A stretch of 25,418 bases of DNA. Origin: Reclinomonas americana ATCC 50394 (Eukaryota; Jakobida; Jakobea; Jakobida). Positions within the stretch are counted from its first letter, which is position 1; each line of letters opens with the position of its first letter. The position numbers and the translations under genes are program-made. Below, piece after piece: positions 9,895-19,991 of this stretch. Location of the stretch: the NCBI GenBank assembly GCA_048213135.1, contig PS015433.1, forward strand, positions 20,298-45,715, given 5' to 3'. Below the pieces are notes generated by a model. That model was not told the DNA's origin. It saw only the letters and a list, made by a program, of their open reading frames with translations, and did no database searches.

Positions 9895-12800
9895 ACAGTC
9901 GGTGGAGCTCGTCGTCCTCCGCGTCCAACAGGCGCACCTGCAGGCCCGGACTCGCGCTGGCAAACCTGTGCTGACTGTCGATGCGTCGAACGGTGTCTGT
10001 TACGGTGCCGTGACGACGCATGGCCTCGGCCCACACGTCTCGCATGCGGGCGGTTTCTGCCTCCTCCTCCAGAGCACGTACTCGCCGCTGCTCCTCCAAC
10101 GCGTGTGCGCGCAGAGCGCACAAATCTGGATTGCGAAGCAAGGTGATGGCCAGTTTCCAGCGGTTGAGAGCGCGTCGCCGGCGCACACTTGCCCGCTTCT
10201 CGCCGCGGAGTTGGCGCAGCACGTCGGGAGCCAGTAGCGGCCGCGCAATGTCTACTTTGTGCGTTCCACACCACGAGTGGATGAATTCGGGGTCGTCGGC
10301 TTTGTTCCGCCGTCGCTCGGCCTTGACGGCTGCGTACGTGGCGAGCGTTAGCTCGTGGCTGGGGAAGGCAGAAATGCGAGGACGGCAGCAAACGCAACGA
10401 TCCCACAGCAGCTTGCAGAAGGTGGCCAGAATAGGGTTATTTGTTTCGTGGTCCATGCGAAGAACAGCGCACCAGCTGTTGTAACCTGTCGACCAATACG
10501 TCAGACAAGGAAAAAAGCACCGTCGACAACACAACGGGCTCTCTCACCAAAGTCAAGGTACACGGCGCTGGCAGGCGTTGGGTGGTCGAAGCGGACGTAC
10601 ATGACAAAGTCGAGGGTGAAGGCGAAAACGAGTCGTAGCGCCGAGTAGAAGAGTCCAACCAGGCTAAAGTCCAGGGTAGGTGAGTGTACGGCAATCAACA
10701 AGGCGGCGCATGTAATGCGTGACGCAACAAGGTCAGCAGCGTGTACGCCGAGTCAAAAACCAAAAACGCACGATAGTACAAGACACGACCATGTCGCACG
10801 AGAATGCCAAAGCCGATGCTGCGAGAGAAAAACAAGTCAGCTTCTGACAAAGCAAATCGTTCCCCATGCCTCCCCGTCCCCCTCCTACTCACATGTAGTA
10901 TACAATGCGTGTGGCGAGCTCCAAGCCGAGCAGTGCCAGCAGGAACTTGGTGCCAATCTCAAGGAGCACCTGCCGAGACGGTTGCCAGAAGACCAGGAAG
11001 AGCGGCAACACGCCGATCAGCGCAAACACAATGTACGTGAAGATCACAGCTGCGAGAAGCATACACACACAAAAAGTGAGTTGCAGCGTCGGCAGGGTTC
11101 CGGGAAATCACGAGAACAAATAATATGTGGATGGGCAGGCAAAACCCCGACGTGAAGGTCCTCTCCCNNNNNNNNNNNNNNNNNNNNNNNNNNNNNNNNN
11201 NNNNNNNNNNNNNNNNNNNNNNNNNNNNNNNNNNNNNNNNNNNNNNNNNNNNNNNNNNNNNNNNNNNNNNNNNNNNNNNNNNNNNNNNNNNNNNNNNNCA
11301 GAGCACATATGGGCGTGCTCTGCAGCAGTCTGTCGCCGCGGCATCGCTCTACAGCAAGCTGTTGTTGACCGAGGCGGCACAGCTGAAACCGACTGTCAAT
11401 ACGCTTCTCGATCTGCTCGGCAACTTGCCGCCGCAGTCGGTGGCGGCAGAGATCACGCAGGTCACCAACTTGCCGAGTGACGCGTTCGACTCGTTGGTGA
11501 ACACGTTTGTCGGCAACTACTCGGCGACACGACCGCTGCAGATCGCCGTGTGGATGACCGTGACAGTTGCGTGTGTGATACTTCTATCATTTATATGCTG
11601 CTTCTAACTTGTGTGTGAATCGCACAGTCGGCAACACTCTTGATTGGCATGCACTTGTTCATTTTGTCGCGCAAATATCGTGAGATGGTGAGAGGAGCGA
11701 CCTCGTGGGGAGAAGATTGCTTGGCATTGTGTTGACTTGCCGACTTTTGTATGCTGCAGATCTATGCTCTGCGCCGTGGTGATCCGCTGCAACGAATTCG
11801 AGGAGCACACCAGGCGCAAGTAACGCTGTACATCGGCCTACAATTCTTTGGTGCGTTTCTCACTTGCACATCCACATATACGCGCACCCTTTTTCTTTGC
11901 NNNNNNNNNNNNNNNNNNNNNNNNNNNNNNNNNNNNNNNNNNNNNNNNNNNNNNNNNNNNNNNNNNNNNNNNNNNNCGCTGCACTCTGCTGCAGCTTGGT
12001 GTACCAAGCCAGACCAACTGCCGCGCCCACATACGCGGCAAGCACGAGGATGGGAATCAGGGACAAGGCCACCAAAAAGCGCACTGCCGTTGCAATGAAT
12101 TTCGTCAGCACGACCACGACACAAGGGCTCGCGAGCCTCTTCCACTTACCGGGGTAGAAGAATCCGACTGAACGGTACCGCTGCTCCGTGAGTGTAGGCT
12201 TTGGCATGAGGAGATTGGTGACTGCATTTGCACACAAAGTGAGTAACACAACAGAGACACGAATTGGTTAGAAGCGCACGAACTTGGGCTCCACATTGTG
12301 GATCGCGGCGGCGGCGCAAACGGATCAATGCCGAGCTCGGCGTCGATCTTGGGAGTAAAAGTGACGAGTCGGCGAATGAGCTCACGGTACTCTTTGTCGC
12401 GGGTGTGGATAAAACTGGCCGTGTTGAAGCGACCAATCAAGGTAAGGACAATGTGCACTGTAGCATTACAACGACCCGCGACGCGGATGAGACACACAGA
12501 GAGTGAGAGCATCGCGGGAGGACACACGACGCCCTCACCGACGAGAATGGCGCCGACAATGAGTACCACCAGAAACGTGAAAGTAACAAGAGTTCCGGTG
12601 TATGGATCACGAGTGGTGAACACAACGCCGTCGCCAGAGTGTATCCACGAGTTGAATGACTGCAGGCAGTGTAATTAAACAAATGCAGCTCGAGGCGGCA
12701 GGCGTACGTTGACACATAACGCAACTTTGCCAGTGGCGAAGAGAGCAAAGATAACCTGCGCGAGACGTTTGGTCAGTGCATTCAGCGAACAAGGTGTCTC

Positions 12801-15800
12801 GAACCGGGACAGCGAGCAGCCGTACCACGCCAAGAGTTGCAAACTGCATGATTGCCCAGTTGAACAGCGATACGCCCATAAACAGCGGGACAGTGAGCCC
12901 CACTGCCAGGTAAATGTACGTGTTCAAGTTGCTCAGCGAGCTGGTGTCGGCCTGACTGGGATTGAACATGTAGATGGAGTTGCTGGGAGACGATGGGAAG
13001 CCTTGACACAGGAACACGAGCTGTGAGGAGCGCACCCCACACAACGCAAGTGAGGTTGGAGAATTTCAGTGCAAAGCGGCGTGAGAGGGCTGCGCTGCGC
13101 ACCGTGGTGAACTGAGTTGGTCCCGAGACTATACGCAATGCGTCAAAGGTGGCAATGCCATTGGCGTCGGTGTATGCCACCGCGGTCGCAGCGTACAGCG
13201 CCATATTTGGGTTCGTGGAGGTAGCCGTCACTGCCTGGTTGACCAGCACGGAACCACCAACGTCGCGGACCTGCACGGTCGTTGAAGTCGAGAAGACAAC
13301 TCCAAGAGTTGCACCAGATGGTGGCTGCTGAACGACGGCAACGGTGCCAATCAAGTTGCGCACAGACACCGGCTGGCTTACAACCTGCAACTCGCCGACG
13401 AGGAACGTGAACTGGTACATTCCTGTGAGGATAGGGAGGCACACAAGTCATTTTTTCGAGGAGAACAGAGGTTGCTGCTCACTGCCAACACCCGCCCCCT
13501 TACCAGTCAGCGCGCTCGTGAAAAACGTGGCGAAGCATGCGTTTCCGTTGAGGTCAGAGACGGCGCTGGCAGTGGCCGCATCCAAAGCGACATTGGGATC
13601 CGACGACTGCCGGACGTGCGTGAGGCGTGCACAGGAATGAACGAGAACATTTTTTTCAGTATGCACACCGATTGCACCGTGACGGTGACACGAATGCTCG
13701 GGAGCGTTGCGCCAGAGCTGATCTGCACTTGAACACAAGGCGCTGGCGACGGCATTGGCTGACCAACAATAATTGTCGCAGCCGGTAGGCTGGTGATGAC
13801 GAGTGCGCTCGGAGAGCCGACAAGCGGGAATGACTCGCTTGGCGGACTGTGTGGAGAGGATCGATTAGCAGATGGCAAGGAATTCGAAGTCACTGAGTCC
13901 AACATGCCTGCAGAGACCAAAGGCACAGATTCGCAGTTGGTATTCTGGTGCAAGTACACCGCTGATGCTGAGCAACTGGAAGGAAATAGTCCCGTCACTG
14001 ACGCAGTTACACAGTCAGCATACGAACTGCGAAACTCCATCCACGACAGCCAAACACCGTACGCAACGGGTTGACAGAAGGCGGCGTGTTGTTCACCGTC
14101 ATGTAATTGACTTGCAGCGACTGACGAATGGCCAGCGACGTCGACGGAGAGCATATGGCAACCGGCTGCGTCGATACAGCTGGGTTGAATGGCACACCGA
14201 TCGACACGACCAGACGGGCTCGGGGCAAGTACGCGGTTGGGAAGTTGCCGTTTTGACTCGCCGACGGCAGCATGGGTTGCCACAAGAGGTCGATGGCTTG
14301 CACAGGGTTCGTGACCGTCACAGCAACCGTGGCCGCACTTGTCAACGGCCCCTGTCCATTCGGTTGATTAAATGGCGTGACGAACTTGATGGTGGCGGGA
14401 CCCGTTGGCGCCTGGTAAAATGTAATACCTGCACAAGCCGGCCTCCACATGTCATCCACAACATGAACAGCATAATCGCGGCAAGACCACCACAACACAC
14501 CAGAAAACTGCACAAAGCCATTGCTGTCAGACGCAGCAATCCACTGCGGTGCATCGTTGGGGGTTGTGCTGCCGTCACACGCCAACAAATTAAGCGTGGG
14601 CATGAGTGGAATGACATACACGCCAACGACAGGTTGACCGGAGGCGCCAGTGAGTCGAACTTGCGGCTGCGTTGAAATGGGTACGCCAACCGTGGCCACG
14701 TTGGGCGGTTGCAGCGTGATTGCGATGTTTTGCACTGCATCAAGTGAGTGGACAGTGAGCCGCAGCGACAACTGAGAGCAGGCACGCGAAGGGACACGCA
14801 ACATGGCGTGCTGCACACGAAAATGTTGGAGCCACCAAACACGCGACCGCCGACAAACGGAACAAGGCTCATCGGCAACGAGAAGCCAGCCTGGATACTG
14901 ATTTGGAATGTGGCACATCCTGCGGGAGCCGGGTGGGCGACAGAAGAACAATCATCGGTTGCACGACCACACAAAACGTACCAGTTGAGTCTGTGACGGC
15001 GGTGCCGGTGATGCCGTTGAACGTTGTGAACCCACCGTCTTGCCCAACCACGTAGCGGAAGGTCTGCATCTGCTGCGTGTACGGACTCGACATGAATGCC
15101 TGCAGCACATCAAATGTCAGCACAGTAAAAAAAAAAAAGCATGCACGATTCCGCTCAGACCGAGCCGTAGAGCCTGTTCCCGTAGAACAAGTCAGTCTCA
15201 GCAGCAGCAACCAAGCAAATGCACGCTGCCGAATCAGACGCAACAGGAATGGTTTTGGAAGAAGCGAATCGCCAGAATCCAACACAGGATCCAACCACGT
15301 TGGCTGGTAGTCGTAATACGCATGAATGTCTGCAACAGCAGACACTGTGAGTAATCATTTTGTGCGCGCCCGACATGATCTGCAGCGACGACAGACCGGC
15401 GGTAGAGTCCCAGGCCATGAAGACTTGCTGGTTCACCACGGGCACTTGATTCTCGTCGGTCAGGCACACCTACCAATTCGAGGTTCATACCCACACGTAA
15501 AAGGCAGAGTCAACAAAGTGCGCATTTTGCATACCTTTGGCTGCGAGCTGAGCGGCTGACCAGAGTTCGTACAGACCGGCTGCACAACAAAGCCGCCAGA
15601 GTACGCTACGCAGCATTTCACGTGCAAGTGTCAGCCATCTCGTCTTGCGTCGCACAGCAGCGCCGCCCTCACTCACCTCCTCCGGAGACTTGCACAACCG
15701 GCGGAGTGTTGATGTCTGTGCGACAGTTTGCTCCAGCTCCGGCAGCAAGGTAAACGGAGTAGGCCCAGGCTGCGTAGCGAGCGTGAGACAACTACCGCGC

Positions 15801-16047
15801 AGTGACATGCTATTTGTAAGTGGAAATATTACCTTGAATGAAGGTGACCGAGTTGAACGTGGCGTGTCCGGTGCTGTTGGTGGGTGCCACCGCCCCGTGC
15901 GGTTGCACTCCGGCCACCAGACCAGGCGCGTCGAGAGTGAGGAGCGACATTTGCTGAACATTGGGCACACCGCGGCCACGTGCATTGAGAGCCTGAACAG
16001 TACGAGATAAGCAACTACCGCAACCATCACAGCGCGACTTTCTCTCC

Positions 16048-16084
<37 letters not shown>

Positions 16085-18823
16085 CAAGTCGCACCTGCAC
16101 CACCAACGACGGGACGTATTGTGCGTTGAGGATGGCGGTGGGAGGCAGCGAAGATGCAAACTGGACATAGTTGCAAGTCTGCGCAAAGAGGCGAAGGATA
16201 TTGAGCAAGACTGATTTGCGGCGTGGACGGCACGCACACACGGACCGTGGATGTCACTGTGGCGTTGGTGTAGACGGGGAAATAGTTGGAGGTGGCCGAG
16301 AAGCCGTCCACTGCACACAATGGACGATGAGAAACAGCGTGAAGATGAATAGAGCGACGCTGCGCCACGAACCGGTTGCAGTGATAGCATAGCTTCCGCT
16401 GGCCTCGACGACGGCCAAGTACAGGAACGGCGAGTAGAGTCCCGGAGAGCTGCCGAAAGAGATGGTTAGGCATTGGAGAAGTGAACCAGATGAGGAATAG
16501 ATGAAAAGGAGAACGGAGACGGAGGGAAGGTTAGGGAAAGGAGTGGAAGGGAGTGGAAAAGGAATGGAAGGGCTAGTGAACGCAAGGGAAGGCGAAGCGA
16601 CGGATTGGTGGCGCAGAAAAAAGAGGGAACTGACGGAAAGGAGCAGGGAAGGTGAGAGAGGAGAGGGAAGGAAAGGGAAGAAGGGGAGAAAGGGAAAATT
16701 CAAGGACTTTGCTGGTACACGACGTGCTGGCGACGAACCCGCTCGGTGGTGGGGTGGAGCTGCGGAAGAGCGCCAGTTCTCCCATGCTGCCTCGAATCGA
16801 AAACACAGGTGCCTTACCGGACAGACCTGCGGAGCCACAACGTCAGGGGTTACTGGAGCGAGTCTCAAGCACAAGGAGAGCCACGTACTACGCACCCTGC
16901 CCAGTTGAATTGCTCATGTGCACATACACGGTTTGCAAATATGCTGAGTCGCCGTCCGTGACGTTAACGGCGCCGCCAACGTACGTGATGGAAAAGGTTG
17001 TAGGATCAACTGCGCGAGCGTGGTGCGTTAGTGAGCGCACTGCGGGGAAAAAAGAAATGGAACGACGACTCACGAGAGGAGATCACGTTGATTGCGTCGC
17101 TCGGCTGCGAAGATATGCCCTCGCAGAAAAATGACAGAGCAAAAACGCCCGCATTGCCGACGTTGTCGAAGCCGAGGCTCGAGAAGATGGCGTTGCCGTT
17201 GCTGTCGGTAACCGCAGAAAAGTTGACCAATCCTTTGAGGCTCACCGGGCGGAAACCAAGGCCGGCTGCAGAATCCCACGAGCGGTTGCGTCAGTTGGGC
17301 ACCCGCTAAAAATCACAACATCAACGAAGCGCATGCGATTCACGCACGGGGGTTCAGGTTATACATCCGAATACTCGCCGCGGTGGAGATCAGTGCGTAC
17401 ACGATGCGACCGACAACGGGGTTGTTGTTGGTGTCCAACACCTGATTGTCACGAATAGTATGAGCTTTCAGCATTGTCAAGGCCGTGGTCAACGACATGG
17501 ACGCACCTGCACCACCGGCTGCTGTTGCAGTGAGAGCCCTTCCATAACCGATGCCGACGGTTGCGTCGTGATACGCAGCGATTTGACTGCGCGTCGCATA
17601 ACAACAAGGGTAAGATACGTGAGTGCCGTGACCCACACAAAGGACAAACGACGCACCGGTGGTGGTGGTCTGCACAAAGGCAAAGCCGACAGGATTCAGG
17701 GCGCCCCACGCCTGCGAAAATGTCTCACATGCGACATACGGGTACGTGATTGGCGACGAGGTGCCGAGGATCATGAAATCGTTGAACACAATCATGCCGT
17801 TGGCGTCGGAGGGTCCGGCGCGACTGCCGGCGTACGTCACTGCACGGCATTAGCGGCGTCAGTGATCATGTTTGCGAGCTCCATTAAACAACAAGACGCA
17901 CCCATCTTCTCTCCCAGTAGCGAGTCAAAGTATTTCTGCGTGGGATAGTTGACCATCTGTGCAACACGCGCCATGTCAGTGTCGGTGGACAACCCCGCGC
18001 ACCCCACAACATGTCAACCTCACCGTGGCGTACTTGCCGGCCAATGGCTGTTGATTGTTGTCCAGGATTTGCACACGCGGCTGTGAGATAAAAGGCTGCA
18101 GGGTGCGGCGTGAGACGAGGAACATGGCGAATGCAGCGGGCGGCAGACAATACCTGCCCAGTGGGAGAAGTCACATTGGCTGCAGGAATCGGAGGAATAA
18201 CCACAATGTTGCCGACGTCGCTGGAGAGCACAACGGTGCTGCCGACTGGCGACACGACTGAGCCGGCAGCCACGTTGAGAGTGTAAGTGGGCGGGCGGTT
18301 GCCAGTGATGGGCGACCCGCAGTAGCCCGACAAGAAGTATACGTTGTCGAACGAGGCCTCGCCTCGCGAGTCCGTGTACACCGTGACGTTGCCGGCAAGG
18401 TACGGCGTCAGGCAATCCACCAGAGAAGCGCGTTCCACGTACGACAGGTCGGCATAGATGCTCGCCACAGGGCTCGCCACCACCGTCACGGGTACATCAG
18501 GCATGGCCGTGCCCGCCAGACTGGTGACGCGAGCTGTCAGCGGCGGCGTGATGGTGCTGCCGAATTTCGCCGACACATAACCCGTGGCTGTGGTGCGCAA
18601 CAGCACCGCCCCCACGGTCTTGTCGGCCACCGACTGGATCAGCGGATCCACAAAGATCGGCTGCAACAACAGCGACACCAGCACGGCAATCATCGCAAAG
18701 AAGATGGAGATAACTGCGCGAACGGACTGCAGTCAGCAAGAAAACAAGCGCGGAGACGGCGGCAGCACACACGCGTGCGCAACAGAGAATGCGAGTGCGG
18801 TAGAAATCCCGAACAAGGTCCAT
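9893..18823 (-). CDS. Gene B: membrane-anchored Ig-like repeat ectodomain fused to a STRA6-type multi-pass domain
   Basis: Exons (high to low): 18823-18784, 18713-18154, 18095-18024, 17956-17902, 17839-17657, 17586-17507, 17441-17348, 17265-17074, 17009-16896, 16826-16721, 16449-16373, 16310-16240, 16178-16095, 15992-15833, 15769 to about 15690, 15579-15535, 15469-15397, 15329-15286, 15099-14982, 14919-14803, 14734-14068, 13975-13669, 13606-13504, 13422-13103, 13020-12826 (or 12829), 12755-12726, 12659-12539, 12457-12284, 12221-12150, 12083-11977, (flipped contig 11326-11850), 11049-10893, 10818-10729, 10663-10548, 10485-9893. Lengths and phases close at all joins, giving about 1,900 residues. 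The start ATG has A at -3 and G at +4; an upstream in-frame stretch to 18872 could add residues. A short cytosolic N-terminus leads into one anchor helix, Ig-like repeats, several C-terminal membrane helices and a charged tail. Likely a surface receptor or transporter; the ligand is unknown. Confidence 0.8.
11168..11298. other. Assembly gap (131 N)
   Basis: Right-hand boundary is the apparently inverted contig; left-hand boundary lies in an intron of gene B upstream of the acceptor at 11050. Confidence 0.99.
11326..11850 (+). CDS. Exons of gene B on an apparently inverted contig
   Basis: Between two N blocks the plus strand carries three good exons: about 11326-11565 (ending PLQIAVWMTVT), 11628-11687 (SATLLIGMHLFILSRKYREM) and 11760-11850 (IYALRRGDPLQRIRG to YIGLQFF). 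Introns 11566-11627 (donor GTTGCG) and 11688-11759 have proper acceptors. The last exon ends in phase 1, which is what gene B's next minus-strand exon at 11049 (starting CT GTG ATC) needs. The peptide has a membrane helix and fits between gene B exons 12083-11977 and 11049-10893. The minus strand of this piece shows no coding. The best reading is a contig scaffolded in the wrong orientation; a nested gene is the alternative. Confidence 0.75.
11901..11976. other. Assembly gap (76 N)
   Basis: Cuts gene B after YTKLQQSAA at 11977 and borders the apparently inverted contig on its other side. Confidence 0.99.
15126..15137. repeat. A12 homopolymer in a gene B intron
   Basis: On the coding strand this is a T12 run just upstream of the CTGACATTTG branch-like motif and acceptor of the intron at 15100-15285. 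Confidence 0.85.
16051..16082. repeat. (TC)n microsatellite in a gene B intron
   Basis: About 16 TC units on the plus strand, GA on the coding strand, close to the donor of intron 15993-16094. In this orientation it is not a polypyrimidine tract. Confidence 0.9.
16450..16720. repeat. 271-nt polypurine/polypyrimidine intron of gene B
   Basis: The plus strand is strongly G/A-rich with degenerate GGAAGGGA and GAGTGGAA units; the coding strand is therefore C/T-rich. It is about four times the usual intron length here. The flanking exons join in phase 2 through donor GTGTAC at 16720. No coding potential is evident inside. Confidence 0.7.
18650..18823 (-). other. N-terminal signal-anchor of gene B
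   Basis: MDLVRDFYRTRIL is followed across the 18714-18783 intron (donor GTTGCG, phase 1) by FISIFFAMIAVLVSLLLQ, an 18-residue hydrophobic helix, then IFVDPLIQ. The positively charged residues before the helix predict a cytosolic N-terminus with the repeats outside. There is no clear cleavage site, so an uncleaved anchor is favoured. Confidence 0.6.
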
Positions 18824-18872
18824 GATGACGGGAATATTGAGGCCGTGGTACTCGCCTCGTCGCGCATCATAC

Positions 18873-19455
18873 CTGTTTGTTGGCACAGATGATGAGTTGC
18901 TTGTGTGCAGACGACACATATCTCTCATTTCTCATACCGAACGGGTCCACATCGCCACGATCGTCCACTGGGCCGACACCATCCGCGCTTGCGAGCGGCC
19001 TTTATTCTGTACACACACACACACGCACACACACACACACGCACACACACACACACACACGCACGCACGCACACACACGCACACACACATATGCAATGTG
19101 TCATGCAAACAGGCAAACTGATGAACACGCGCGTGCGCGAGCGCAACTGTCGCAGCTCGTCTTCCTCATTGTCGTCGTCGTCGTCGGCGTCCACTGCTCC
19201 GCGCTGTGCGCCTCCGAGTCGCGAAAACACCGACATTTGTCGCCCGGGAGGCGGAGGTGCAAGAAGAGGCGCGACAGAGTAGGGCACTGCGTGCTCATCC
19301 CCCGCAGCAGCAACAGCATGGCTGTCGCGCTGCATGGCTTATTAAGGAGGAGGGGAGAGGCAGAGAGGCAACACTGCGCGTCGTGCTTGCAATTGATTGA
19401 TCGCACAGGACAGGGTGCGAGGACACGTTGTTTTCGTTTGTGACTTTGAGGGGGT
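18873..19455. promoter_or_regulatory. Intergenic region between divergent gene B and the small membrane-protein gene
   Basis: About 580 bp between two divergent starts, so it should contain both 5' UTRs and promoters. It holds a CA/CG-rich dinucleotide tract at 19010-19090. No TATA box stands out. The minus-strand stretch 18928-18982 is open (MVSAQWTIVAMWTRS followed by GTATGA) but does not join gene B in phase, so I do not call it an exon. Confidence 0.4.
19010..19090. repeat. (CA)n tract with CG interruptions
   Basis: About 80 bp of alternating purine-pyrimidine sequence (ACACAC with regular GCAC breaks), lying 80-190 bp upstream of gene B's proposed start and about 370 bp upstream of the plus-strand gene. 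Confidence 0.9.
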
Positions 19456-19857
19456 ATGAATCCGTCTGAGAAGCCTGGGATCCCGCAGTTGCGTTATGCA
19501 TCTCCCTCTCTCTCTCTCTCTTTGTGAGCGCTGAACCGGCCTTTGCAGCCCGTCCGGTGTGAGCCAAAAGAATGCATTCGCGCAACTGAACAAAGCGTAT
19601 GCCAAGTGAGTTGGCCGGTGCTGGAGTGCTTTTCCGCCTGAACGCGTGCACTAACATGCGTGTGTATGCATGCCCAAGGAATCCCAAGATGCTGTGGGTT
19701 GGCTTGGGGACTGCCGGTCTCGCTTGTGCGTTCCTCCCATGTGCGCTCTGCAGTTTTCGTAATACGCTGACTGTCCTCCCTTCCGCCAGTGTACTGGTGG
19801 GCTGCGACACGCAAGCGTCGTCAGGCCGTGGTGGTCATGGATGACACGCGCCACTGA
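19456..19857 (+). CDS. 67-residue single-pass membrane protein, four exons
   Basis: Exons 19456-19487, 19549-19605, 19679-19725 and 19790-19857 (stop TGA 19855-19857) join in phases 2, 2 and 1 with no frame error; introns are 61, 73 and 64 nt. Donors are GTTGCG, GTGAGT and GTGCGT; the introns contain GCTGAAC, CTAAC and GCTGAC branch-like motifs. The protein starts MNPSEKPGIPHPSG, continues with a polar segment (NAFAQLNKAYAK), one hydrophobic helix (MLWVGLGTAGLALYWWA), a basic cluster (RKRRQ) and a short acidic tail. The basic side after the helix predicts a cytosolic or matrix C-terminus. Its size and shape resemble small organelle-membrane proteins, but I recognise no family. Confidence 0.65.
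19499..19521. repeat. CT-rich tract in the first intron of the small membrane-protein gene
   Basis: CTCCCTCTCTCTCTCTCTC on the coding strand, upstream of the branch-like GCTGAAC and acceptor at 19548. Confidence 0.8.
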
Positions 19858-19991
19858 TGAATAGAGGGAGAGGGAAAAGAGATTCTCCCGTCAGCGGTGA
19901 AGCATTGAAGTGGCAGAAAAGCGAAGATATTCTCCTGTCGCGATGACCGTCGACGTGTCCCCAAAACTCTTGGTTCTTTGCACGAGAGAGA

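Larger units (their letters stand above)
9893..12935 (-). other. STRA6/RBP-receptor-like multi-pass domain of gene B
   Basis: STRA6 binds retinol-binding protein and moves retinol across the membrane in vertebrates. Here at least seven hydrophobic stretches follow the last Ig-like repeat (including NTYIYLAVGLTVPLFMGVSL, TFTFLVVLIVGAILV, FLVALSLIPILVLAAYVGAA, FLVGLFYSALRLVFAF). Two C-terminal motifs fit what I recall of STRA6: LDFGYNSW with NNPILATFCKLL (about 10395-10555), and RALNRWKLAITLLRNPDL with R-x-x-AL (about 10095-10190). The flipped contig adds a helix, SRKYREM and RRGD, which fit the STRA6 loop layout. The tail carries charged helical segments. Whether retinoid is the substrate cannot be seen; a profile search with the RBP-receptor family would settle membership. 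Confidence 0.7.
12936..18640 (-). other. Ectodomain of about ten Ig-like (Big/invasin-like) repeats in gene B
   Basis: Repeats of roughly 110-180 residues open with hydrophobic-x-hydrophobic-x-QP, then a G-L/I-S-x-QP-x-V-Q motif, then D-x-x-G. Examples: LRITTQPSASVMEGLSLQQQ with VVQVLDTNNNPVVG, IAITLQPPNVATVGVPISTQ with PQVRLTGASGQPVVG, VAVVQQPPSGATLGVVFSTS with VQVRDVGGSVLVNQ. A middle element is T-D-x-N/S-G-x-A-x-F (TDSNGNAIFSSL, TDANGIATFDAL, SDLNGNACFATF), and the end is a strand such as YTLNVAAGSVVSPVGSTV. This is the layout of bacterial-type Ig-like and related beta-sandwich repeats. The unit 15580-14803 has a long insertion. Confidence 0.6.

Noticed and set aside
11299-11900. An independent plus-strand gene nested in gene B
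   Set aside because: Its exons end in the phase gene B needs, its protein fits the missing membrane segment, and it is bounded on both sides by N blocks. Inversion of a contig explains this more simply; the nested gene is kept only as the alternative.
13045-13102. Read-through of gene B from exon 13422-13103 to ALKFSNLTCVVWG without an intron
   Set aside because: The continuing frame loses all domain pattern; an intron 13021-13102 (donor GTGCGC, acceptor CTCACAG) restores the Ig-like end strand LVFLCQGFPSSPSNSI in phase 0.
16501-16908. Plus-strand Lys/Arg/Glu/Gly-rich open frame
   Set aside because: It is a by-product of the purine-rich intron of gene B; no splice sites or conserved pattern support it.
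18925-18982. An upstream first exon of gene B (MVSAQWTIVAMWTRS)
   Set aside because: Its only donor (GTATGA) leaves phase 0, while the downstream open stretch would need phase 2. The ATG at 18823 has a strong Kozak context.
19599-19844. Plus-strand open frame of 81 residues beginning MPSELAG
   Set aside because: It reads through a GTGAGT donor and two acceptors. The spliced four-exon model explains the same sequence with consistent phases.
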